From NCBI GenBank assembly GCA_036521075.1, contig DATDIL010000021.1, forward strand, positions 21,955-85,954: 64,000 nt of DNA. Direction: 5' to 3'. The position numbers were made by a program, and so were the translations under genes. Each line of letters starts with the position of its first letter. Position 1 is the first letter of the stretch. This DNA comes from DAIDKA01 sp036521075 (GTDB lineage Bacteria > Pseudomonadota > Gammaproteobacteria > Steroidobacterales > Steroidobacteraceae). Under the pieces are notes generated by a model. That model saw nothing but the letters and a program-made list of their open reading frames with translations, ran no database searches and was not told the origin of the DNA. Below are positions 8,486 through 16,464 of this stretch, piece after piece.

Positions 8486-9163
8486 ATGCTCGAAGGCCAT
8501 ATCAGCAGGTCGTTTGATGGTGAACTCGCCGGGCTGCATATCCGCGTGCTGGAAATGGGCGGCCTGGCGCTGGACCAGGTGCGGGCAGCCTCACGTGCCT
8601 ATGCCGAATGGGACGTGCACAATGCACAACTCGCCATTGATCGCGAAGGCGTGCTCATCACCAGCGGCTCGCGGATCTACGATGACCAGTTGACGCTGAT
8701 CGCCCGGCGTAATCCCGTGGCCAGCGACCTGCGCGCCATCATTGCGTTGGCGAAAATTGCGGCGGAACTTGATCGGGCCGGTGCCGAAGCATGCAAGATC
8801 GCCCGAACGGTTCTGCACCAGAGCGGCCGCCCGGGCCGGCGCACCTCATCGGACGCGCGGCATCTTGCCAATCTTGCCACCGCGCTGCTGCGGTTGTCGC
8901 TGGAGGCGCTGGATCAGCTGGACAGTGAAATCGCCGAGCAGGTCATCGATCGGGATCAGGACCTGGACGGGGAATATGCCGCCGGACTGCGCCGCCTGCT
9001 CACGCGTGCCATGGAGGACCCCGCGAGTCTGGAAGTGACGGTGGAAGCGGCGTTCGTGCTGAAGGCGCTCGAGCGAATCGGCGATCATGCCCGCAACGCC
9101 GCGCAGCAGATCGTCGGCATCGCTGACCACGTGATGGTCAGAGGTCAGGCCGAGCAGCAATGA
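8486..9163 (+). CDS. phoU: PhoU-family regulator, copy 2
   Basis: This PhoU-like protein has about 225 residues. Its second half keeps the family signature (LKALERIGDHARNAAQQI). In the first half the equivalent is altered to AAELDRAGAEACKI, losing the E-R-I-G-D-E pattern seen in copy 1, so the first metal cluster may be missing. I prefer the ATG at 8486 (MLEGHISRSFD matches family starts); a GTG at 8465 would add seven residues. It closes the pst operon in the position phoU usually holds. Copy 1 lies at 1056. Confidence 0.88.
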   Translation: MLEGHISRSFDGELAGLHIRVLEMGGLALDQVRAASRAYAEWDVHNAQLAIDREGVLITSGSRIYDDQLTLIARRNPVASDLRAIIALAKIAAELDRAGAEACKIARTVLHQSGRPGRRTSSDARHLANLATALLRLSLEALDQLDSEIAEQVIDRDQDLDGEYAAGLRRLLTRAMEDPASLEVTVEAAFVLKALERIGDHARNAAQQIVGIADHVMVRGQAEQQ

Positions 9164-9261
9164 CCGCCACGCCCTGAAACTCCGGCAGATCGCTTAAGAT
9201 CCTGTCGCCAACCTTTCAAGGAAACCCAATCGCATCATTCCGCAGCCGCCGCGCCCGCCGC

Positions 9262-9287
9262 GCGTTATATTGCGCCACATATAACGC
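9262..9287. promoter_or_regulatory. Perfect inverted repeat before a TonB-receptor gene
   Basis: GCGTTATAT (9262-9270) and ATATAACGC (9279-9287) are exact reverse complements separated by eight bases. The right arm ends just before the ribosome site (AGGTGAGG) of the gene starting at 9302. It could be a repressor operator or an mRNA hairpin that limits access to the ribosome site. AT-rich arms in a GC-rich setting argue for a real site. Confidence 0.55.
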
Positions 9288-9301
9288 AGGTGAGGGCTGG
9301 T

Positions 9302-11869
9302 ATGCGACGTTTACAACCAATACGGCGACGGGTGGTCGTGGGTTCGCGGCAACTGATTCGGTGCAGCTCGCTGGTGTTGCTGCTGGCTGCGGGTGCCGCC
9401 GGGGCGCAGACCCCAGGCGTTGATTCGACGGGTGCTGGATCAACGGCTGTTCTGGATCAGGTGATCGTCACCGGTTCGCGTCAGTCCGGTCTCACGGCGG
9501 CGGACAGCCCCGCCGCGGTACAGATCATCAGCGCCGATGCGCTGCGGATCGTCGCCGGCAATCCCGATCTGCTGACTGCTCTGTCGCAGGTCGTGCCCTC
9601 GTTTGTGATGCAGGCCTTCGGCAATGACCTGGCCGGGGAGACCCTGCAGGCGAAAGTGCGGGGCCTAAGCCCCAATGATGTGCTGGTGCTGGTGGATGGC
9701 AAGCGGCGCCATACCACTGCAAATCTCGAGGTCGATCTGGGCGATCCGTACCAGGGTGGTGCCGGCGTGGATTTCAATTTCATCCCGCTCGATGCCATCG
9801 ATCACATCGAGGTGCTCACGGATGGCGCCGCGGCGCAGTACGGCACCGATGCCATCGCGGGCGTCATCAACATCATTCTGAAGAAGAACGCCTCGGGCGG
9901 CAGCCTGACGGGCACATATGGCAACTACATGGACGGTGGTGGCAATACCGGTGATGTGTCGGGGAATGTGGGCTTTGCCCCCTTCGAGAACAGCTATCTG
10001 AATTTCACGGCCGAACTACACCATCACGGAGACAGCAACCGCGGGGCGATCGATCCGCGCGTAATTAATGCAGCCGACTCCGGCACATTGCCCGATTCAA
10101 ACGTTGTGAACGCGCCGGGTTATCCGTACCTGAACGGTCAGGAGGGCGATGCCGAGTACGATCTGAAGCTTTTCTCGATGAACGGTGGCTTTGATCTGGG
10201 CAATGGCCAGCAGTTCTACACGTTTGCCACGTACGGCAACAAGGATGCCGCGGCATACCAGAACTACCGCGTTCCCAGCAAGGTCTCGTATACCAATCCG
10301 ATGACCAACGTCACGACCTATCCGTTCCCCTTCGGCTTCGATCCCCAGGAATCAACCCGCGAAAACGACTTCTCCGTCACCGGCGGCTTCAGGGGCGTTG
10401 TTGCCCAGTGGAACTGGGATTTGAGCAGCACCTACGGCGGCGACAAGCCGTCCATCTACACGCTCAATTCGGCCAATAACGGCCTCTATGGCGCAACCGG
10501 CGTCCCCACGCCGCTCACCTACTACGATGGCTTCCTGCAGACGACGCAGTGGAGCACGACGCTGGATGTGAGCCGCGATTTCAACGTGGGCCTGGCGGGA
10601 CCGCTGAACGTGGCCTACGGCGTCGAATACCGGCGCGACACCTACGGGATCGGCGCCGGCATCCCGATATCCTATGAGGACGGCGGTGCACAGTCCTATC
10701 CCGGCTTCACCCCGACCGATGCCGGCGTGCACGATCGCAAGAACGAAGCGCTTTACATCGATCTGGCGACCCAGCCGATCGCGAACCTGCGCGTCGATGC
10801 CGCCGGCCGCTACGAGCACTACAGTGATTTCGGCAGTGCGACCGTGGGCAAGCTCACGGCGCGGTACGATTTGACGCAGCAGTTTGCCGTGCGCGGCACT
10901 TTCAGTAACGGCTTTCGTGCACCCACGCTGGCGGAGGAGTACTACTCGGCGACCAACGTCACCACCACCACCGCCCAGGTACAATTGCCCCCGGATTCAG
11001 TGGGCGGCAAGCTTCTGGGACTGGGCAATGGGTTGCAGCCGGAGCATTCCGTCAATCTGAGCCTTGGGTTGGTGTGGCGGCCGCTGCCCGGCCTCAACAC
11101 CACGCTGGACGTCTATCAGATCAGCATCACCAACCGCATCGTCGGAACCGGTGACCTGTACGGCACGATCAATGGTGTCCTGCAACCTTCGGCGCCGGCC
11201 GTGAATGCGGCAATCGCCGCCAATGGCAACAGTCTCGATCCGGATGTGGTGGCAAGCGGCACCACCGGAGTTGCCATTTTTTCCAACGGCATCGATACCC
11301 GCACGCAGGGCGCCGACCTGGTGTTCAATTTCCCGGATGATTACGCATTTGGCCATATCAACTGGTCCGTCGGCGCGCAGTTGAATCAGACGGTCATCAC
11401 CAAGATCCCGGGCACGCCGCCGCAACTCATCGGACTGTCGTTGTACAACGCCGAGGCGCTGTCTGATCTGAGCACGGCCAGTCCCAAGTACACCGTCAAT
11501 CTCGGCGCGCTGTGGACTTACGCGAAGGCATCGGTCGACCTCATCGAGAAGGTCTATGGCCCCGTCTCCGAGTGGGAGAACGACGACGGCGATAATCCGA
11601 CCAACGATCCGCAGTGGTTCAAGTCCGCCATGGGGGTGACGCCGGTGACGGACCTCGACCTGGGATACCAGTTGGCCCGCCATGTCCGCATAGATGTCGG
11701 CGCGCTGAATTTATTTGACCGGTATCCGCACAAGCTGAATGGCGAGCTGCTCGCACATTACGATACCCCCGCGTACGGCGATAACCTGGGCGTACAGCAG
11801 TACCCCTCGTTCTCGCCCATTGGCATCGATGGCGGGTTCTACTATGCGCGGGGGACGATCACGTTCTGA
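9302..11869 (+). CDS. TonB-dependent outer-membrane receptor
   Basis: This 855-residue receptor has a long signal region with a hydrophobic core ending near AAGAQT, then a TonB-box-like VLDQVIVTGSRQ. A plug domain follows (VPSFVMQ, KVRGLSPNDVLVLVDGKRRH, IDHIEVLTDGAAAQYGTDAIAGVINI), then a large beta barrel finishing in phenylalanine (GTITF). I chose the ATG at 9302, spaced well from AGGTGAGG; a GTG at 9290 lies inside the ribosome site. The substrate is unknown. It sits 138 bp after the pst operon without a clear terminator between, so import of a phosphorylated compound is a possibility but only an inference. Its stop lies within an inverted repeat shared with the convergent porin gene. Confidence 0.9.
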   Translation: MRRLQPIRRRVVVGSRQLIRCSSLVLLLAAGAAGAQTPGVDSTGAGSTAVLDQVIVTGSRQSGLTAADSPAAVQIISADALRIVAGNPDLLTALSQVVPSFVMQAFGNDLAGETLQAKVRGLSPNDVLVLVDGKRRHTTANLEVDLGDPYQGGAGVDFNFIPLDAIDHIEVLTDGAAAQYGTDAIAGVINIILKKNASGGSLTGTYGNYMDGGGNTGDVSGNVGFAPFENSYLNFTAELHHHGDSNRGAIDPRVINAADSGTLPDSNVVNAPGYPYLNGQEGDAEYDLKLFSMNGGFDLGNGQQFYTFATYGNKDAAAYQNYRVPSKVSYTNPMTNVTTYPFPFGFDPQESTRENDFSVTGGFRGVVAQWNWDLSSTYGGDKPSIYTLNSANNGLYGATGVPTPLTYYDGFLQTTQWSTTLDVSRDFNVGLAGPLNVAYGVEYRRDTYGIGAGIPISYEDGGAQSYPGFTPTDAGVHDRKNEALYIDLATQPIANLRVDAAGRYEHYSDFGSATVGKLTARYDLTQQFAVRGTFSNGFRAPTLAEEYYSATNVTTTTAQVQLPPDSVGGKLLGLGNGLQPEHSVNLSLGLVWRPLPGLNTTLDVYQISITNRIVGTGDLYGTINGVLQPSAPAVNAAIAANGNSLDPDVVASGTTGVAIFSNGIDTRTQGADLVFNFPDDYAFGHINWSVGAQLNQTVITKIPGTPPQLIGLSLYNAEALSDLSTASPKYTVNLGALWTYAKASVDLIEKVYGPVSEWENDDGDNPTNDPQWFKSAMGVTPVTDLDLGYQLARHVRIDVGALNLFDRYPHKLNGELLAHYDTPAYGDNLGVQQYPSFSPIGIDGGFYYARGTITF

Positions 11870-11884
11870 GAAGATCAGAACGTG
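11860..11884. terminator. Hairpin spanning two convergent stop codons
   Basis: CACGTTCTGA (11860-11869) and TCAGAACGTG (11875-11884) form a perfect ten-base stem with a five-base loop. Both arms end in a stop codon, because both convergent outer-membrane genes finish with Thr-Phe-stop. There is no T-run, so termination strength is uncertain. Confidence 0.45.
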
Positions 11885-13431
11885 AAACGGCCCCCGATAG
11901 TTGGAGCGGTGTTGTTGGTGTGGAAGTAGGGCACGCCGGGGCCGTGCGCAATGGCGATGGCCAGACCGCCGCTCACATCCGAATACGCAACGCCGGCATA
12001 AGCATCGAAGCGCTCGGTGAAGTGATGGTCCACAAAGAGTGAGAGCTCATTGAGGGTGCCCGCGCAGGAACTGCGCAACCCGGCGGTGGTCGAGCAGGTC
12101 GATGGAATGCGGAAGTCGTTCTGCAGCTGGTGATACCAGGACGCAGTGATGCCGGTGTGGCTGTCGAAGGCGTATGTCACTCCCGTCCACCAGATCTGCA
12201 CGAGCTTCGGAGAATCCAGACTGTCGTCTTCGACGCCGCTCAGGAAATAGCCGCCCTGGTCCGAGGCGCCTACACCCAACGGCTTGGACGGGTTGGTCTG
12301 CCGGATGTGTTCGTAGCCGGCAAAGAACCGCAATGGATCCCAGGCATACCTGAGGGCCACCATTACCGCGCTGTTGTCGGTCACGATGCCATACAGGGTA
12401 TTGTCCGGTGAGATCAGATTCGCGCCGGCTATCGGGTTGGTATTGATGCTGTTGACGGTCGACTCGTAGGGCTGCGTCGGACTCTGGGGCCCCAACAAGG
12501 GATTCAGTACGCTGATGGCCTGGTTGTAATGCTGGTAGACGATATCGGCGGAGAAGTCGGCGTACTCGCCGCCGAAGTCAATTCCATAGGCTGTGTTATG
12601 CGCTTCCTGCGCCGTACAGGTCGCGGCGCTCCAGGTTGCGGAGGCGGAATAGCAGCCGCCGGCGCCGCCTGCGAACTTATACATCGCCCCGACATGCACC
12701 GGACCATGGGCGAGGCGATATTTCGTGGCATTGTCCCAGCGGCTGTCCTCGGTGTCGCCGCCGCCGGCCATTGTGCCGCTGTACCCGATGTAGGAGAAGC
12801 CATTGGCGCCGCCGGCCGGATCGTACGCGAGCATCGCATCGGTACCGAGCGCACGTTGACGACCGTACGTCAGCGTGCCCAGAACATCGGACGAAACTCC
12901 GCCGAAGAATTCGTCATTGAAGAGTTGACCCGCGCGCGAGCCATCGGTGGCTTCCGCATAGCTGCCTCTGGGAAGGCCATTGTTGGCGATGTTGGTGGCT
13001 GACGAATTGGCGAGCTGGCCTGACTGTGGATTGATGGCTGTCGTAGCGTTGAACAGCGCGAACCAGCCCTGCAGAAGCTCCTCCTTACCCTTGATGCCCA
13101 CACCCGTCAGCGACAGATTGTTCGGCGCCACGAGCCATCGGGAATGATTGCCGTTGCGGTTGACCAGCGATTCGCCTTCATAGTTGTAGGGGCTTACGGG
13201 TAGGCCGTGGCTGACCCAGCCGACGCCCGCGTCGTACCTGCCGAAAATGGTGATGCCGTGCCAGGCCAGCGGGCAAGCGGTAGTGGCGAACTCCTTGACG
13301 CTCCGGCAGCCCACCTCGGCATTGGCTGCAGCGGCCGTGGCGCCGGCCCCATCGGGCGCGGTTTGCGCCAGCGCTGGACCGGAGGCGAGTGCAGCAACAA
13401 TGAGACAAAGAGGCGTCAGACGGTTCTGCAT
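11875..13431 (-). CDS. Porin-like outer-membrane protein
   Basis: This 518-residue protein has a signal peptide ending ALAQ, a pair of early cysteines (CRSVKEFATTAC), alternating beta-strand sequence and a terminal GGRFTF, as expected for a general (Porin_4-like) beta barrel. It is a clear paralogue of the porin at 27504: both have WHGIT, HxxPxSPY, NPQSGQLA, PLRFFAGYEHI-type and GGYxL segments. It is the last gene of the minus-strand run receptor-hydroxylase-porin, 21 bp after the hydroxylase stop, so it may be co-expressed with iron uptake. The solute is unknown. Confidence 0.8.
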   Translation of the reverse strand: MQNRLTPLCLIVAALASGPALAQTAPDGAGATAAAANAEVGCRSVKEFATTACPLAWHGITIFGRYDAGVGWVSHGLPVSPYNYEGESLVNRNGNHSRWLVAPNNLSLTGVGIKGKEELLQGWFALFNATTAINPQSGQLANSSATNIANNGLPRGSYAEATDGSRAGQLFNDEFFGGVSSDVLGTLTYGRQRALGTDAMLAYDPAGGANGFSYIGYSGTMAGGGDTEDSRWDNATKYRLAHGPVHVGAMYKFAGGAGGCYSASATWSAATCTAQEAHNTAYGIDFGGEYADFSADIVYQHYNQAISVLNPLLGPQSPTQPYESTVNSINTNPIAGANLISPDNTLYGIVTDNSAVMVALRYAWDPLRFFAGYEHIRQTNPSKPLGVGASDQGGYFLSGVEDDSLDSPKLVQIWWTGVTYAFDSHTGITASWYHQLQNDFRIPSTCSTTAGLRSSCAGTLNELSLFVDHHFTERFDAYAGVAYSDVSGGLAIAIAHGPGVPYFHTNNTAPTIGGRFTF

Positions 13432-13452
13432 CCAGGCACTCGAGGATCTGCG

Positions 13453-14133
13453 CTAGGTATCAGCCCAGTGGCGCAGCAGATTGTGATAGATGCCCGCCAG
13501 ACGCACGCACGCGGTGTGATCCGCACCGGCATGCCCCAGCTGTTGTATCGTGCTGTCCAGGTCGAAGAGGAGCTCGCGGCGGGTGTCATCCCGCACCATG
13601 CTCTGCACCCAGAAGAAGGCGGCCTGGCGCACCCCGCGGGTGACGGGCCGGACATGATGTATGGTGCCGCCGCTGTAAAGCACCAGGTCCCCGGCAGGCA
13701 GCTTCACCGCTCGTTCCCCGCCCGCGGCGCCGATGACCAGTTCACCCCCATCGTACTGCGCCGGGTCGGTGAGAAAGACGGTCGCCGACAGATCGGTTCG
13801 CACCTGATGATGCGAGCCGGCCAGAGGCTGCACGGCCCCGTCGATATGTGCCCCGTAGGACTGGCCAACGCCGTAGCGGTTAAACAGCGGCGGCAGCACT
13901 TTCAGGGGCAACGCGGCCGCGATGAAGAGCTGATTGCGATCAAGTTCGGCCTGGATCACGCCACCGAGCCGGTGCGCCACCGGCTCATCCTCGGGCGTCT
14001 GCGTGTTGCTCTTGGCCCGGCTCGAGAGGTAGCCGGCAGTGGCCTTGCCGTCGATCCACCGCGCAGATCCCAGAATCGCCTGAAATTCGGCGACCTGGGA
14101 TGCGTTCAGCAGCCGCGGGATCGTAATCACCAT
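13453..14133 (-). CDS. piuC: PKHD-type Fe(II)/2-oxoglutarate hydroxylase, PiuC family
   Basis: This 226-residue protein is of the PiuC/YbiX family. The double-stranded beta-helix metal site is H96-x-D98 (GAHIDG) with distal H159, and R166 (PVTRG) is placed to bind 2-oxoglutarate. Family members sit beside catecholate siderophore receptors (fiu-ybiX in E. coli, piuA-piuC in Pseudomonas), and the same holds here: the receptor gene ends three bases upstream. The true substrate of this family is not established; a role in processing siderophores or the receptor is generally proposed. Confidence 0.9.
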   Translation of the reverse strand: MVITIPRLLNASQVAEFQAILGSARWIDGKATAGYLSSRAKSNTQTPEDEPVAHRLGGVIQAELDRNQLFIAAALPLKVLPPLFNRYGVGQSYGAHIDGAVQPLAGSHHQVRTDLSATVFLTDPAQYDGGELVIGAAGGERAVKLPAGDLVLYSGGTIHHVRPVTRGVRQAAFFWVQSMVRDDTRRELLFDLDSTIQQLGHAGADHTACVRLAGIYHNLLRHWADT

Positions 14134-14136
14134 AAG

Positions 14137-16329
14137 TCAATAGGTTGCCGATATGCTCACGAGCAGTGTGCGTCCCTCGCCCGGGACGACATGGAAGAAA
14201 TGCAGCTGGTCGTAATAGTACCGGTTGAAGAGGTTGTTTACATTCACCTGCGCGGCGATGCGCGGGGTGATCGCGTACTTCGCCATGGCGTCGAAATCCC
14301 AGAATCCCGGAACGGTCTTGATGGGGGGGACATTCTGCGTGTACTGCGATGAAACGAACCGGCCGCCGCCGCCGAACTCCAGCCGCTCCCCGAGCCGATA
14401 CGTGGTCCAGGTCGTGAAGGCATGTTTCGGGGTATTCATCAGCGGCGCGCCAACCGGCGCGGCGCCTTTCGCGGTTTCGGTCACCTTGCTGTCGAGGTAC
14501 GTGTAGCCGCCGAGGATCTGCCAGTTGGAGGTCAGGTTGCCTTCGGCGCGCACCTCCCCGCCATCCACCTGCTGGCTGCCGGCGAGGATGTTCAGTACGG
14601 GATCGGTGGGATCCGGAACACGGGCGTTGTCCTTCTCGAGCCGAAAGATCGCGCCGCTGAGGATCAGTTTCTCCCGCAGCAGGTCCCATTTGGTGCCCAG
14701 TTCAAAAGTCTTGTTCTTTTCGGGATCCAGATTCGCGTTGTTCAAGGAGAAGGAGCGCGAGCTGCTGATCAGCGACAGGTCCTCGGCGGATGGATCAAAG
14801 GAGGTCCCGAACGAGAAATACGCATTGCCGTGGGGCGTGATCTTGTATGCGAGGGCCGCGCGATAGCTGAAGTCCCGGTCCGTGTGCGGTATGTGATCGG
14901 TCGTCACGATGGCACCGGGCACCGTCGCTGAGTAGTTTAGATCGTTGTAATCGACGTCGAATCGATCCCAACGGATACCGAGTATCGCCTGCCAGTTATC
15001 GAGCGTTGCCGTGTTCATGATGAAGGGTGCGACGCTGTTGGCGCTCAGATGCGTTTCGTAGCGCGGAAACTGATTGCCCGTAAATGCCTGATTCTCGTTT
15101 GGGTCCAAAAGCGGTGTTGTCGGCACGCCGCTGAAATTGTAGAAAGTCGGCGCGGCTTTCTCGTGACCGCCTTCGATGCCGATGACCGCCGTATTTTGAA
15201 TATCGCCGCTCTGGAAGCGCACGGTTGCGAAGAACTGGTCCCAGAGCATGGTGTCAACGCTGTTTCCCGAGTTGACGTTGCGCGTGACATTCACGGACGA
15301 CAGGGGTGTGGTCAGTGGAATCGATGTCGCAATCAACGGCTCGCTGAAGCGAAACTCGCGCCCGTAACTTGCATAGCGCAGCTGATTCTCGATCGTGAAG
15401 GAATCCGAGAAGTCATGATCCACCTTGAAGCTCGCGATGTCGGTGTGCGTGCGCATGAAATCGCTGCGGAATCCGTAGAAATTCTGCTCCGGCACGGCGG
15501 CCGGCGTGGTGCCGAAATACGGTAGGCCGTAATCCGGGATGTCATCGTTGTACTGATGATTGTAGGCGAATGTCACGCGCGTCGGGGTCCCAAGACCGAA
15601 GCTGATGCTGGGCGCGAATCCCCAGCGCGAGTCCTGAATGACGTCCCGATCGGTCACATCCGCCTTGATCCCCATCGCATTGACCCTGACGGCCGTGCCC
15701 GAGCCCGGGGATATGGGCTCATTCACGTCGAGGGTTGCGCGGCGCGTATCGTCGGTGCCCCCGGTGAGCACTCCGGAGATCGCCTCCTCGAGCTTCGGCA
15801 GTTTGCTGGCCTGCTCGATCACGCCGCCGGTCGAGCCGCGTCCGAAGAGGATTCCCGAGGAACCCTCGAGCACCTCAATGGCCTCCAGATTGAACGGGTC
15901 GCGATAGTAGTCACCGTAGTCACGGATGCCATCCAGGAACATATCCGTGCGTGCCGAGAAGCCGCGGATGGTCGGCGAATTGCCCAGCGAGCGGAATTCA
16001 CCGGCGCCGATGGTGATTCCCGGCACATTGCGCAGGGCCTCATTGAGATCCGTCACGGCGCGGTCCTGCATGACCTGTTCGGTGACGGTGGCGATCGATT
16101 GGGGGGTGTCGGCAATGGGCGTGGTCAGCTTCGAGAGGCTGGAGGTGTCGAGCTTGTAAGCGTCCCTCTCACCCAGCACGTAGACCTCCTCCACGTCGCC
16201 GCGGTTGGCGGAAGCGTCTGTCTTCTGATCGTCCGCGTAGGCGGAGTGGGCCTGCAGAATGCCCAAGCCCGTTCCGGCCAGCAACACCGAACGAAAGCGG
16301 CCATTCCCGACCCGATTGTCAGCACTCAT
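14137..16329 (-). CDS. fiu: TonB-dependent catecholate siderophore receptor, Fiu/PiuA-like
   Basis: This 730-residue receptor has a signal peptide ending near SAYA and a TonB-box-like VEEVYVLGERD. The siderophore-receptor plug follows (DTPQSIATVTEQVMQDRAV, LRNVPGITIGAGE, IRGFSARTDMFLDGIRDYGDYYRD, EVLEGSSGILFGRGSTGG), then a barrel ending SISATY. The plug sequence and the adjoining PiuC hydroxylase point to monomeric catechol or related ferric siderophores. It is the first gene of a three-gene run with piuC and a porin. A strong sigma70 promoter lies upstream. Iron control is expected, but I could not identify a convincing Fur box. Confidence 0.88.
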   Translation of the reverse strand: MSADNRVGNGRFRSVLLAGTGLGILQAHSAYADDQKTDASANRGDVEEVYVLGERDAYKLDTSSLSKLTTPIADTPQSIATVTEQVMQDRAVTDLNEALRNVPGITIGAGEFRSLGNSPTIRGFSARTDMFLDGIRDYGDYYRDPFNLEAIEVLEGSSGILFGRGSTGGVIEQASKLPKLEEAISGVLTGGTDDTRRATLDVNEPISPGSGTAVRVNAMGIKADVTDRDVIQDSRWGFAPSISFGLGTPTRVTFAYNHQYNDDIPDYGLPYFGTTPAAVPEQNFYGFRSDFMRTHTDIASFKVDHDFSDSFTIENQLRYASYGREFRFSEPLIATSIPLTTPLSSVNVTRNVNSGNSVDTMLWDQFFATVRFQSGDIQNTAVIGIEGGHEKAAPTFYNFSGVPTTPLLDPNENQAFTGNQFPRYETHLSANSVAPFIMNTATLDNWQAILGIRWDRFDVDYNDLNYSATVPGAIVTTDHIPHTDRDFSYRAALAYKITPHGNAYFSFGTSFDPSAEDLSLISSSRSFSLNNANLDPEKNKTFELGTKWDLLREKLILSGAIFRLEKDNARVPDPTDPVLNILAGSQQVDGGEVRAEGNLTSNWQILGGYTYLDSKVTETAKGAAPVGAPLMNTPKHAFTTWTTYRLGERLEFGGGGRFVSSQYTQNVPPIKTVPGFWDFDAMAKYAITPRIAAQVNVNNLFNRYYYDQLHFFHVVPGEGRTLLVSISATY

Positions 16330-16371
16330 CGATGCAAGCTCCCTTGTATTCCAATGTATACAGCGAGCTTA

Positions 16372-16400
16372 CATATATAGTTTGTAATGTTTTATGTCAA
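16372..16400 (-). promoter_or_regulatory. Sigma70 promoter of the siderophore-receptor operon
   Basis: Reading the minus strand, TTGACA (16400-16395) is a consensus -35, followed by a 17-bp spacer and TATATG (16377-16372) as the -10. The transcript would start about 35 bp before the receptor ATG. An imperfect repeat TTACA-N9-TGTAA (16369-16387) overlaps the -10 and could bind a repressor. Confidence 0.6.
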
Positions 16401-16411
16401 AGCTAGGGGCC

Positions 16412-16425
16412 GGGCCGAACGGCCC
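16412..16425. terminator. Hairpin after the repeat-bearing porin gene
   Basis: GGGCC-GAAC-GGCCC forms a five-base GC stem with a four-base loop, 40 bp after the minus-strand porin-like gene. There is no U-tract on that strand, so this is at best a weak terminator. Confidence 0.25.
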
Positions 16426-16464
16426 TGTACCGCTCAGGACGGTGCGTAGGATCGCGGCGGGGGA

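Noticed and set aside
16330..16400. Fur box before the siderophore receptor
   Set aside because: AT-rich sequence overlaps the promoter, but no segment resembles the GATAAT-type 19-bp consensus closely enough to call.
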